A stretch of DNA of 64,000 nt, taken from the NCBI GenBank assembly GCA_910588465.1, contig CAJUOP010000004.1, positions 45,938 through 109,937 on the forward strand, read 5' to 3'. Origin of the DNA: an uncultured Christensenellaceae bacterium. Lineage in GTDB: Bacteria > Bacillota > Clostridia > Christensenellales > Borkfalkiaceae. The position numbers and the translations under genes were made by a program. Shown here one piece after another: positions 54,500 through 62,406 of this stretch. How positions within the stretch are numbered: the first letter of the stretch is position 1; every line of letters starts with the position of its first letter. The notes under the pieces are model-generated. The model worked only from the letters and a program-made list of their open reading frames with translations, did no database searches and was not told the origin of the DNA.

Positions 54500-56140
54500 T
54501 TATACCGCAGGTTCGGGATCGGGAGTGGAAGCGCCCGCATCGGGATTCGTTGCCGAATAGCTTACGGTTAAAGTTTTCGTGGTAGGATTCAGCGTTATGG
54601 TATACCAGCCCGCTGCGGCAGGAGCATAGTTGCTGCCGCTAACGGTAACGCAATTACCCTCGGCGTTAAGCGTCTGGATTGTGCCGGCGTTATAATAGTC
54701 AGCCTGAATACCCGTAACGTTGCCTTCTTTATCCTCGGCGCTTGACCAGAACATGAACGCGCCTGTGCCTTTCAGCTCGATTGTAATCGAATACTCGCCG
54801 GAAGCCTCGGCCGTTTCCTTTAACTCATACGCCTTGTCCGCTCCCACGTCCCAGCCGTTTTCAGCCGTCAAAGCGTCGCCCTTAATGTAGTAATGGAGCA
54901 CTGCGGGCTCCGTTTCGGTCTCATCGGTTTCCTTGAACGTATATCTTAAAATATTGTTTTCGCCGCCGTCGGGATCGAGCGTGAAGGTATACTCACCGGA
55001 TAAACCTACGCCGATATTGGCGGAACTCGTCCAGGTCAGTTTGTATGCCGTGTCGACGGTAGCGGTACCCTTATCACCAATCAAGTTGCGGGGTACCGCA
55101 GATTCGGCGAACTCGATATTGTATTGCATTCCTACTGCCAAAACTTTGAATTCCGTACCTCTCGCCAACGCTACGGTCAGCGTACTCGTTCCGTCGGAAT
55201 TGTTGGTAAACGCATATGCGCCCGCAGCCTCAACGGTGTCGGCAACTGCCCAGTTGCTCATGCTGCCGAACAGATAATAAATGGTTTCCGTCTCGGGATC
55301 TTCGATTTCTTCGTCGCAAACGCCCGAAATCACGGCTTTTTCGCCCGTCAAATCGAGAGTGATCGTATACATACCGTGTTTTTCAACCGCAATATCGCCT
55401 CCGCTGTTCTTGCTTAACACGGCGTCGCCCTCTTTAATGTAATTGCCGTTAAACGCATTCTCAGGCCAATCTTTCGTCGTGTCGCCCACGAGAGCAACTT
55501 GAAACTTGCCGAACTTGCGCAATTCAAAACTGCTGGTTTTGTAAATGCCTTCCGTTTCGGTCGGCATGAAATATGCAAAGTTTCCGCCGAAGGCTCCCGC
55601 TGTAGTCCAAGCCGAATCCATTCCGCCGATTATGTAATATGCGTCCGCAACGGTCACTTGGCAGGTTGCCGTAACTTCGGTGCCCGTAACGGTGGCAGTA
55701 ACGGTTGCCGTGCCCGGTTTAAGCGCTTCCACTGCGCCCGTCGCCCCGACCTGAACCACGGCTTCGTCGGAAGACGCCCAGGTAACGGTACCGCTGCCGT
55801 TCAACGTAGCCGTAAGCGCGTCCTCGGTCTTGGCGATACTAAGCGCAAGCTCGGTTTTGTTAAGCGTAATTTCCGTAGCCGCCGTCTTTACGTATTTGCA
55901 AACGTCGCATTCGTCGTCTTCGCCCCAAACGTGAGCGGCAAAATCTTTTTTGTAAGCTTCGTCGCCTTCTTTAAGGTCGTCGCAGGTAGCCACGTGCCAG
56001 TGTCCGGTTGCGTCCTTCGACCAATCGGTCGAGTACGTGTGCGTGTGCGTGTCTTTATCGCCGCAAGCTGCAAATAATCCGCAGCACACTGCCGATACGG
56101 CAACAAAGGCAACTGTCGCAAATAGGTTCGATTTCTTCAT
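54500..56140 (-). CDS. Lipoprotein with BIG2 and starch-binding-like modules
   Basis: 546 residues. Lipobox GLFAAC (Cys26), then a His/Cys-rich stretch (HTHTYSTDW, DDECDVC), a BIG2 Ig-like domain (about 90-170, ITLNKTELALSI...VTWASSDEAVVQV), and three modules beginning YYIIGGMD, YYLFGSMSN and LHYYIKGD. The C-terminus is a short Pro/Asp/Glu tail. Likely displays starch-binding modules away from the surface. First gene of the second glucan locus, under a near-perfect promoter; AAGGAAGGGG before the ATG. Confidence 0.8.
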   Translation of the reverse strand: MKKSNLFATVAFVAVSAVCCGLFAACGDKDTHTHTYSTDWSKDATGHWHVATCDDLKEGDEAYKKDFAAHVWGEDDECDVCKYVKTAATEITLNKTELALSIAKTEDALTATLNGSGTVTWASSDEAVVQVGATGAVEALKPGTATVTATVTGTEVTATCQVTVADAYYIIGGMDSAWTTAGAFGGNFAYFMPTETEGIYKTSSFELRKFGKFQVALVGDTTKDWPENAFNGNYIKEGDAVLSKNSGGDIAVEKHGMYTITLDLTGEKAVISGVCDEEIEDPETETIYYLFGSMSNWAVADTVEAAGAYAFTNNSDGTSTLTVALARGTEFKVLAVGMQYNIEFAESAVPRNLIGDKGTATVDTAYKLTWTSSANIGVGLSGEYTFTLDPDGGENNILRYTFKETDETETEPAVLHYYIKGDALTAENGWDVGADKAYELKETAEASGEYSITIELKGTGAFMFWSSAEDKEGNVTGIQADYYNAGTIQTLNAEGNCVTVSGSNYAPAAAGWYTITLNPTTKTLTVSYSATNPDAGASTPDPEPAV

Positions 56141-56246
56141 ACTGATTCCCCTTCCTTAAAAAAATTTTTTTATGTTAAAAGAAAAAATTAAATATTTAAT
56201 TCTTTCTCAAACACCGATTTTCAGCCCCGCATACACGCGGGCGGCA

Positions 56247-56262
56247 GGTTAACTGTTTAACC
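56247..56262. promoter_or_regulatory. LacI-type operator in leader of Ig-like lipoprotein
   Basis: GGTTAACTGTTTAACC; on the minus strand TTAAACAGTTAA, one base different from the site at 54381. It lies about 106 bp downstream of the predicted transcript start, so a roadblock mode is possible. Confidence 0.55.
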
Positions 56263-56374
56263 TTAAATATATAAAGCAAACTTTTCCCCGCACCGTTTCC
56301 AAAAATTATACGATTTGGTGAGCGGGTCGTTTGCGTGAAAGTGTCCTGTTTCGACAATTTTTTATGGTATGTGC

Positions 56375-56403
56375 ATTATATCACAGGGAAAAACGGTTGT
56401 CAA
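56375..56403 (-). promoter_or_regulatory. Full-consensus sigma-A promoter of glucan locus 2
   Basis: TTGACA (56403-56398), 17-bp spacer, TATAAT (56380-56375) with extended TG. The transcript start near 56368 gives a leader of about 228 bases. Confidence 0.85.
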
Positions 56404-56515
56404 TACCCTTTTTGCAAAAAGTATAGATTTTGGTGATTTTTTTTGTTTGTGCCCGTTTTTTGTTCCTTTATAATAGAAAGTATCCGAAAAACACCACCGA
56501 AAAGGAGATGATACT

Positions 56516-57109
56516 ATGTGCAATTATGCTTACGGACGCGTTTCCGCCAAAGACCAAAAGTTAGAACGCCAACTCGACGCGTTTATGCGCTGCGGCATCG
56601 CTTTCAATCAAATTTACTGCGATAAGAAAAGCGGGAAAGACTTCGAACGCGAACAGTATAAAAAGATGATCAAAAAAATAAAGACGGGCGATCTGCTCGT
56701 CATTAAATCCATCGACAGGTTGGGGCGCAACTACGACGCGATTATCATAGAATGGAAACATATTACCCAAGAGGTCGGCGCGGATATACTCGTGCTCGAT
56801 ATGCCGATCCTCGATACCCGCACTTATAAAAACTTAATCGGACGGTTGATCGCCGACATTGTATTGCAGCTGCTCTCGTTTGTTGCCGAAAACGAACGGG
56901 AAAATATCCGCACGCGCCAAGCCGAAGGTATTGCGATCGCAAAACAAAAGGGCGTCCGTTTCGGACGCCCCCGCGTTACGATTCCCTCTAACTTTTCGGA
57001 AATTGCCGCCGCTTATCTTTCTCACACAATTTCTTACGCCGAAGCCTTACGCCTTACCAACCTCCGCCCCTCTACTTTTTACCGTTATGTCAAAGGCTAT
57101 TATGATTAA
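56516..57109 (+). CDS. Small serine recombinase (resolvase family)
   Basis: 197 residues. The N-terminal catalytic domain has nucleophile Ser10 in YGRVSAKDQ and SIDRLGRNY; the C-terminus has a short HTH (SYAEALRLTNLRPSTFYRYV). Typical of resolvases and invertases rather than large integrases. It marks the left side of the AT-rich accessory region. The gene contains a hairpin (56950-56970) at the codons for GVRFGRP. AAGGAG before the ATG. Target site unknown. Confidence 0.88.
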   Translation: MCNYAYGRVSAKDQKLERQLDAFMRCGIAFNQIYCDKKSGKDFEREQYKKMIKKIKTGDLLVIKSIDRLGRNYDAIIIEWKHITQEVGADILVLDMPILDTRTYKNLIGRLIADIVLQLLSFVAENERENIRTRQAEGIAIAKQKGVRFGRPRVTIPSNFSEIAAAYLSHTISYAEALRLTNLRPSTFYRYVKGYYD

Positions 57110-57545
57110 AGATTTTCACTGTTAGAGCGAAATATACGGCAACGACTATCTGATTAGCTATTACATTCGGGATAATCTCCGGCGGCACAAAACAAACCGC
57201 AGCGCTCGTTTTTAGCATAAAAAGACAAACTATTATATATGAGAGAATTATTCAAAACAGAACAAGAAAAATATCGCATCTTATCTTTCGACAAAATGCG
57301 ACATTTTCCGTTGGCTGCACGACTTGGACGTAAATTGAACTCCTCTCCTGAAGATTTTTCCTTAAAGGTTATAAAATGTTTTTTCTTTTTTAGATTAAAC
57401 ATTGATTAAAAAGATTATTTTTGCTATAATAAAAAAGTCATTTATGGGCTGAAAGTGAATTTGATTTAACAAATCAAATATCTTTTTGATAATAATTCCC
57501 TATACAAAATTTAAATTGAGGCGCAACTTCTAAAACTATATTAAT
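57110..57545. other. AT-rich gap without a supported gene
   Basis: Composition drops sharply here. An 82-codon minus frame at 57154-57402 has no ribosome site and a low-complexity start and is not called. No clear promoter for the next gene; a weak TTGAGG (57516) and TATATT (57537) are only 15 bp apart. Confidence 0.5.
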
Positions 57546-59084
57546 ATGATGAAATCTAATTACAAAATTAGCGAAATTCTTGATTTGCCATTCAACGAAC
57601 TGGTTTTTCTATGCGGTGCCGGAATTTCCGTCTCGGCTCCTTCAATGCTTCCCTCGGTTAACAATTTCATTTTTACCACACTTCAAGAATGTAAAGCCGA
57701 TGAGGAAGCTGTTCGGAAAGTTAATGATAGAATTTCACACATGAATGTCCGTTTTGAGGGCTTAATTGATGAAATAAGAAAATACAGCGATGCAACATTA
57801 AAAATAGGTGACATATTTGCATCTAAATCGTATAACAAAGTGCATTCTTTTTTATCCTATGCAATAAAACAGGGAGCGAATGTTATCACTACTAATTTTG
57901 ATAATTGCATTGAAAATTCGGATTTAGAATGGTTCACCGCCAATACTGTTAACAAACGAATCATATATAAAGGTGATGATTTAGAATTAACTATTGATAA
58001 TATTACAGGGACTCTTTTAAAAGTACATGGTAGCCACCCATTGCTTAATAAAGATAAACAAGAATTAGTGATTACTCTAACATCATTAGCGAAAACGAAT
58101 GATGGTTTTTTCTTTCTACCCCATTGGAGACAAACTTTACTAGATATATTAAAGGGCAAAGTCCTTATTGTCATGGGATACTCGTGCTCGGACGACTTTG
58201 ACATTGTTCCACTTTTAGAAGTTGCCAAAGTTCGCAAAATCATATGGTTAAATTATGATGTATCGGATCCAATCCCAAAACAAAGTAATGAAATTCAAAA
58301 TCAAAACGTTCTTCGCCTAAAAAAATTTCATGATTTGGATTATTTTAATGGTCTTTTGATTCCTTTATTATCAATATGGGGAGAGCGTTTAGGCTTTAGC
58401 CTAAAAGAAGGCGAAAGTAAAAACAACTATACAATACATCAATATATAACAGAAAATTATCCAACAATTTATGACAAGCAAATTCTCATTAATCATATAT
58501 TGTACACTTATTCAATATATGAGAAAATTAAATTTTACGATGAAAATGCTTTAACAATGCGACAAGCAATCAAAGCTCTTTATAGGTTACAGGCATACAC
58601 TGAAGTAGTTGATCTTTGTAATGAAAGAATCATCCAAAGTAACGAAGAAGATTTTGAAATAATGTATTATCTATCCTCGGCACTTTACTTTACAAGAGAA
58701 TTTGACAAGTCCATTGATTTGGCAAAAAAATGCGTTGACGGTTTAGAAAAGTCAAATGACTATATTTTTTACCTAAACGCATTAGCTAATTATGCCTCTA
58801 TACTTAGTGGAACAATCTCCCAAAGTGATTTAAAGGACGAGAATATAATCAATAAAGCTATAGATATTTATAAATTTTTACAAAAACGGTCTAAGGGATT
58901 AAACATCGAACTTGAAGCCACTGCATATTGGGGTCTAGGTTATGTAGAAGAACTACAAGGCAATTTTTTAGAATCAAAAATTGATTATTCAAAGGCAATG
59001 CAAATATTTAGCAAGATAGGTGATGAATTTAATGTACAAAGAATACAAGCCAATCTTGATGCAATCGCAAAGAAAATAGTTTAA
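57546..59084 (+). CDS. SIR2-domain protein with C-terminal TPR, defence-type
   Basis: 512 residues. SIR2-like NAD-binding domain at about 15-240: GAG in FLCGAGIS (24-26), TTNFDN (Asn117, Asp119), catalytic His161 in LLKVHGSH, and VMGYSCSDDFDI. The C-terminal half (about 330-510) is helical with TPR-like repeats such as YLSSALYFTREFDKSIDLAKK. SIR2 domains fused to helical repeats are common in anti-phage NADases, and key residues look intact, so NAD depletion on infection is plausible; this is inference. AT-rich codon use differs from the genes to the left. An IS3 remnant follows directly. Confidence 0.82.
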   Translation: MMKSNYKISEILDLPFNELVFLCGAGISVSAPSMLPSVNNFIFTTLQECKADEEAVRKVNDRISHMNVRFEGLIDEIRKYSDATLKIGDIFASKSYNKVHSFLSYAIKQGANVITTNFDNCIENSDLEWFTANTVNKRIIYKGDDLELTIDNITGTLLKVHGSHPLLNKDKQELVITLTSLAKTNDGFFFLPHWRQTLLDILKGKVLIVMGYSCSDDFDIVPLLEVAKVRKIIWLNYDVSDPIPKQSNEIQNQNVLRLKKFHDLDYFNGLLIPLLSIWGERLGFSLKEGESKNNYTIHQYITENYPTIYDKQILINHILYTYSIYEKIKFYDENALTMRQAIKALYRLQAYTEVVDLCNERIIQSNEEDFEIMYYLSSALYFTREFDKSIDLAKKCVDGLEKSNDYIFYLNALANYASILSGTISQSDLKDENIINKAIDIYKFLQKRSKGLNIELEATAYWGLGYVEELQGNFLESKIDYSKAMQIFSKIGDEFNVQRIQANLDAIAKKIV

Positions 59085-59170
59085 ATTAATAATCTAATTA
59101 AGTCACCACAAAAAATAAAAAGCACGATTTAGTTAGCGCTATGTTCTATGCGAAATGAAAGGCTGAATTA

Positions 59171-59482
59171 AATCCGATTAATGAAGAAATTTTCCACAAC
59201 AACCGCAAGACATATAAATCGAGTAAAATTACCACAATCATGAAAGATCGCGGCTATGCGATATCCGAAAAAACTGTTGCGGATATCATGCACGAGAGTA
59301 GGCTATTCAGCGTCCGTTCATTGCGTATCAAGGTATATAGCAAGATATAACGGCGAGCGCCCGCACTCGTTTCTAAGATATATGACACACCAATCAAATT
59401 CGAGGAACTGTATTATAAATATCAACCAAATGACGCTGTACAAGAAAGTTCGGACTTGGCGAATTTTGAGTTACATTTTTAA
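59171..59482 (+). pseudogene. IS3-family transposase remnant
   Basis: The frame from 59171 encodes the HTH_21 part (NEEIFHNNRKTYKSSKIT...GYAISEKTVADIMHES) to a stop at 59350. The DDE core is missing. The C-terminal end appears in another frame (ARYNGERPHSFLRYMT) and returns to the first frame (PIKFEELYYKYQPNDA) to a stop at 59482. Two frameshifts and an internal deletion make it non-functional. Inverted ends were not identified. Confidence 0.78.
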
Positions 59483-59587
59483 CTGATTCTGTCTAATTTT
59501 CGAATCTTAATAAAAAGTACAAAATAGCACTGAACTAAGGCAATTTTCCCTACAAATCAGTTCTAAAATCCATTATTGCAAACAGAT

Positions 59588-59628
59588 AGGGTATCAGTTT
59601 GAACACAAATGGTTCGAATTGATACCCT
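59588..59628. terminator. Long hairpin downstream of ASCH gene
   Basis: AGGGTATCA GTTTGAAC pairs over 17 positions (two G-U) with GTTCGAAT TGATACCCT around ACAAATG. It follows the minus-strand ASCH gene by 16 bp; no strong T tract, so a terminator or stabilising hairpin. Confidence 0.5.
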
Positions 59629-59644
59629 TATTCACTTCCAATTA

Positions 59645-60016
59645 TCAAAGATAAACAAATGACTGCGGCGCGACCTTAATTCCAAATTCAATTAGCAATC
59701 TCGGCTCATCATAAACTTTAATCTCGCCTAATTTATATGCATAGGCAAGGTCGCGATTTTTAAAATACTGATCAAAAAATTTTTTGCTAATACCTGATTC
59801 TTGTTTGGTTATCTCCCATAATTCTTCCGGTGGAAATTCCAATACATCTATAATCTCTGCCTCCGCGACTACTCTCTTAATGGGCGTAGTCTCGTATATA
59901 ATGATAGAAGAAATATCTTGTTTCGCTGCGATTTTACGATACTCATACTTCTTAATGCCTTTTATTATGTTATCCACATGCTTTGGGTTAATTGATATTA
60001 ATATTTTCTTTTTCAT
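59645..60016 (-). CDS. Stand-alone ASCH domain protein
   Basis: 123 residues. ASCH-type start ILISINPKHVDNIIKGIKKY EYRK, with YETTPIKRVVAEAEI and a C-terminal beta strand. ASCH folds bind RNA or modified nucleotides. It starts 3 bp after the large PIN fusion gene, so it is co-translated; it could be an antidote, an adaptor or a second RNA-binding part. The N-terminal segment resembles that of the fusion protein (KVRDKFVCSVQQGIKEHEYR), so the two may derive from one module. Confidence 0.78.
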   Translation of the reverse strand: MKKKILISINPKHVDNIIKGIKKYEYRKIAAKQDISSIIIYETTPIKRVVAEAEIIDVLEFPPEELWEITKQESGISKKFFDQYFKNRDLAYAYKLGEIKVYDEPRLLIEFGIKVAPQSFVYL

Positions 60017-60019
60017 TTT

Positions 60020-61873
60020 TTAATCCTCCATTCCCAATTTATATATCGTTTCAAATTGTTCTTTCTTTAATAAATCAAAAGATCTTGGACCTGAGCATTG
60101 ACCTATAATTCCATTTTTTCTTAGCTCATTCAAGGTAACCTTATGTTTAAATGGAACATAATCTAATAACTTGACAATAGTTGAATAACGAAAATATATT
60201 TTCCTTATTTGATCTTCGCTAAATATTGAACGATCTTTACATTTAAGAATACAATCTTCAACATTTTTCGTCGGAATGATTTCTTGCACTATTGCAATTC
60301 CGGATACAACCGACGAATAATTTTTATAACTGGATTCTCCCATCCGATAAATCAAAAGAATATCTCCTGGCTTTGTTCCTTTGACACTTGCTCCCGTTAA
60401 ATATATTTTTTCAATCGCATACCTATGGGTAACATTATCTTCATAAAGATGCATATCTTCATTTTTTAAAATCATATCTGGAAATAAATCAGTATGATAT
60501 TCGTGCGATATGGGCAAAAAACGATACTTTGGACTTTGATGAATTACGGGAAAATTAAATTTGGGATCATTATCCTCATCATATTCAGACATTGACTTAA
60601 CGAGAACTAGTTCCCCGCTATTGTTCAATCCATATAATTTAAAACCCCATGGTTCTAAATATCTTTTTAGAAAACGCACCTCCTCTCGCTTATTTTCAAA
60701 TAAAGTTACGTAAATTTCATCAACTTTACGGACTCTTGCATTATCAAAAATGATTTTCAGAAAACGCTCACCCAGCTTAAACCCAGATTTATTTATTTTA
60801 AATGTTCCTATTTTAAGTCTTTTTTTAGGAGACAAAATTGGCGTTACTTTTAAATAATCCGGCTCATCAGGCATTTCCGTCTTTACATATAAGAATCCTT
60901 TTAATCCATTTTGATCTTCAAACACATAGGCTTTTTCTTTGCCTTTACGTTTAAACCAATCATCGAAATCTTTTCCCCCATAATCCTCGCGTAAACTATC
61001 AAAAAAAGTATTGTTCAAATCAACATCTTCAAAACATTTTAATTTTACCGCCAACATTTTGTACTCTAAATTTTGCGGATATTCAGTTTCAAAATACAAC
61101 AATAGTTCCGCGGAAGTAATTACTAAATCACGTATATACAATTCTTGTGCTTTTTGCAACATTACCGCGTCATCCGTCAAAAGAATATCTATATTGCCGT
61201 TGTATACCTCACGCAACAAATTATTATCATTTATACTATTTTTATCTTGTGCATATCGAGAAACAACATGGTCAAAATATTCATCCGTTTCTATCGAAAA
61301 ATTAGGTAAAACCTCATAAGAGTCCAACTTGGTTAAAATTATTTTCTTTGCTTTTTCGTCCCCATAAGTTGACACCTCTTGCCTACTTATTTGATGAATG
61401 TATTTCTTAACCGATTTTTTATCAAACCAATTAAATAATTTTGATATCTCAAAGGAAACATTATTACTGCTTTCTCTTCTTATAATAATATTAGTATCTA
61501 AAAGAACCGATGCCCTGCAATAATCAATCTTTAATGGTGCTATTTCAAAAGAAACTATTCCGTAAGCATCCACATCTTTTTTAGGATAAAATTTATAGCA
61601 CTCTTTTAAAGCTTCCTCCAATGATGAAAAGATAGCCTTAAAATCTTGTTCCCAATTTTCTTCTAATGCCTCTTTCCAACCACTATACACTTTTATCTTT
61701 TTTACGGTTGTCCTAATATATTTATTTTTATCTTGATTAGATACTAAAACAAGCGTATCCCCAACTCTTATACGCATTCTTTCGGGAGAAGCTAAACGAT
61801 ATTCATGTTCCTTTATACCTTGTTGTACAGAACATACAAACTTATCTCTAACTTTTAAATAATATGTTTTCAT
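60020..61873 (-). CDS. ASCH-PIN-GNAT-ASCH/EVE-like fusion protein
   Basis: 617 residues, no signal peptide. Domains by visible pattern: ASCH-like N-terminus (1-112, HEYRLASPERMRIRVGDTLV); PIN nuclease (about 120-262) with acidic residues Asp126 (LLDTNIII), Glu166 (ISRQEVST), Asp216 (INDNNLL) and Asp234 (LLTDDAVM), so metal binding looks intact; GNAT-like domain (about 315-428, FKINKSGFKLGERFLKI, then FLKRYLEPWGFK); C-terminal ASCH/EVE-like domain (about 450-617, KPGDILLIYRMGE). PIN domains cut RNA. The combination suggests a toxin or defence effector recognising modified RNA or DNA; this is inference. It has its own repressible promoter and precedes a stand-alone ASCH gene. Confidence 0.75.
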   Translation of the reverse strand: MKTYYLKVRDKFVCSVQQGIKEHEYRLASPERMRIRVGDTLVLVSNQDKNKYIRTTVKKIKVYSGWKEALEENWEQDFKAIFSSLEEALKECYKFYPKKDVDAYGIVSFEIAPLKIDYCRASVLLDTNIIIRRESSNNVSFEISKLFNWFDKKSVKKYIHQISRQEVSTYGDEKAKKIILTKLDSYEVLPNFSIETDEYFDHVVSRYAQDKNSINDNNLLREVYNGNIDILLTDDAVMLQKAQELYIRDLVITSAELLLYFETEYPQNLEYKMLAVKLKCFEDVDLNNTFFDSLREDYGGKDFDDWFKRKGKEKAYVFEDQNGLKGFLYVKTEMPDEPDYLKVTPILSPKKRLKIGTFKINKSGFKLGERFLKIIFDNARVRKVDEIYVTLFENKREEVRFLKRYLEPWGFKLYGLNNSGELVLVKSMSEYDEDNDPKFNFPVIHQSPKYRFLPISHEYHTDLFPDMILKNEDMHLYEDNVTHRYAIEKIYLTGASVKGTKPGDILLIYRMGESSYKNYSSVVSGIAIVQEIIPTKNVEDCILKCKDRSIFSEDQIRKIYFRYSTIVKLLDYVPFKHKVTLNELRKNGIIGQCSGPRSFDLLKKEQFETIYKLGMED

Positions 61874-61887
61874 ATTCCCTTCCTTCG

Positions 61888-61926
61888 TTTATATTTTATC
61901 ATATATAACATGACAATTATTGTCAT
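61888..61926 (-). promoter_or_regulatory. Promoter and operator of ASCH-PIN operon
   Basis: Minus strand TTGTCA (61916-61911), 17-bp spacer, TATAAA (61893-61888). The perfect palindrome ATGACAATTATTGTCAT (61910-61926) covers the -35, so a bound dimer would block polymerase. The XRE gene next to it is the likely repressor. Confidence 0.65.
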
Positions 61927-61935
61927 ATATAAAAA

Positions 61936-62334
61936 TTATCTTGACTTGAATGTTGCAAATAATGCTCCTATTAGTTCCAATTGGTTAGAAGATAACTGTA
62001 CATTTTCTAAAAGCCGAAGTTTATCTCTAAGTTCGGGCGTATTCAATAATATTTCACACACATCAGGAGGAGGGATATTCCTTATCGAACAATAATACAT
62101 ATCCATCTTTTGATGCACTTTGTCTGGTGGAATTAGTACTTTAATAATATTTGAATAAACTTCTGGAGACGGCACATTAACCCCTTTTTCAATATAAGTT
62201 ACGTTTGAAGGAGGAAGACCAATCGCTTTGGCAAATTGACGAAGCGACAAATCTTTTGCTTTACGCAAACGACAAATCAAATCGCCCAAAGATCGTTTAA
62301 CATCGCCTTGAATGTCAAATTGTTTCTTTGCCAT
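61936..62334 (-). CDS. XRE-family repressor of ASCH-PIN unit
   Basis: 132 residues from ATG 62334 (AAGGAGG). HTH_XRE at about 15-75 (LRQFAKAIGLPPSNVTYIEKGVN), followed by a helical C-terminus. It lies 62 bp before the fusion gene. A palindrome at its own transcript start and another over the downstream -35 suggest autorepression, as in toxin-antitoxin and defence operons. A longer in-frame start at 62400 would lie upstream of the operator and is not used. Confidence 0.85.
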   Translation of the reverse strand: MAKKQFDIQGDVKRSLGDLICRLRKAKDLSLRQFAKAIGLPPSNVTYIEKGVNVPSPEVYSNIIKVLIPPDKVHQKMDMYYCSIRNIPPPDVCEILLNTPELRDKLRLLENVQLSSNQLELIGALFATFKSR

Positions 62335-62354
62335 TAAATTCCTCCTTTTTATTG

Positions 62355-62406
62355 TTATATGTCCTATAACATATAATATTGTATCATTTTGAATTAGCAT
62401 TGTAAA
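62355..62406 (-). promoter_or_regulatory. Promoter and palindrome of XRE repressor
   Basis: TTTACA (62406-62401), 17-bp spacer, TACAAT (62383-62378). TTATATGT / ACATATAA inverted repeat (62355-62376) covers the expected start of transcription. Confidence 0.6.

Larger units (their letters stand above)
56141..56515. other. Divergent regulatory region
   Basis: No gene seen. Holds the leader, operator and promoter of the minus-strand lipoprotein gene and the promoter and AAGGAG site of the recombinase. A TATAAT at 56469-56474 lies 41 bp before the recombinase ATG, without a clear -35. Confidence 0.7.

Noticed and set aside
56950..56970. Hairpin in the recombinase gene taken as the end of that gene
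   Set aside because: Coding continues normally through it to 57109 and no T tract follows on the plus strand.
57154..57402. 82-codon minus-strand frame
   Set aside because: No ribosome site, Lys-rich low-complexity N-terminus, no recognised motif, in an AT-rich gap.
59256..59486. 76-codon frame with YNGERPHSFLRYM
   Set aside because: It is a frameshifted end of an IS3 transposase remnant, not a gene.
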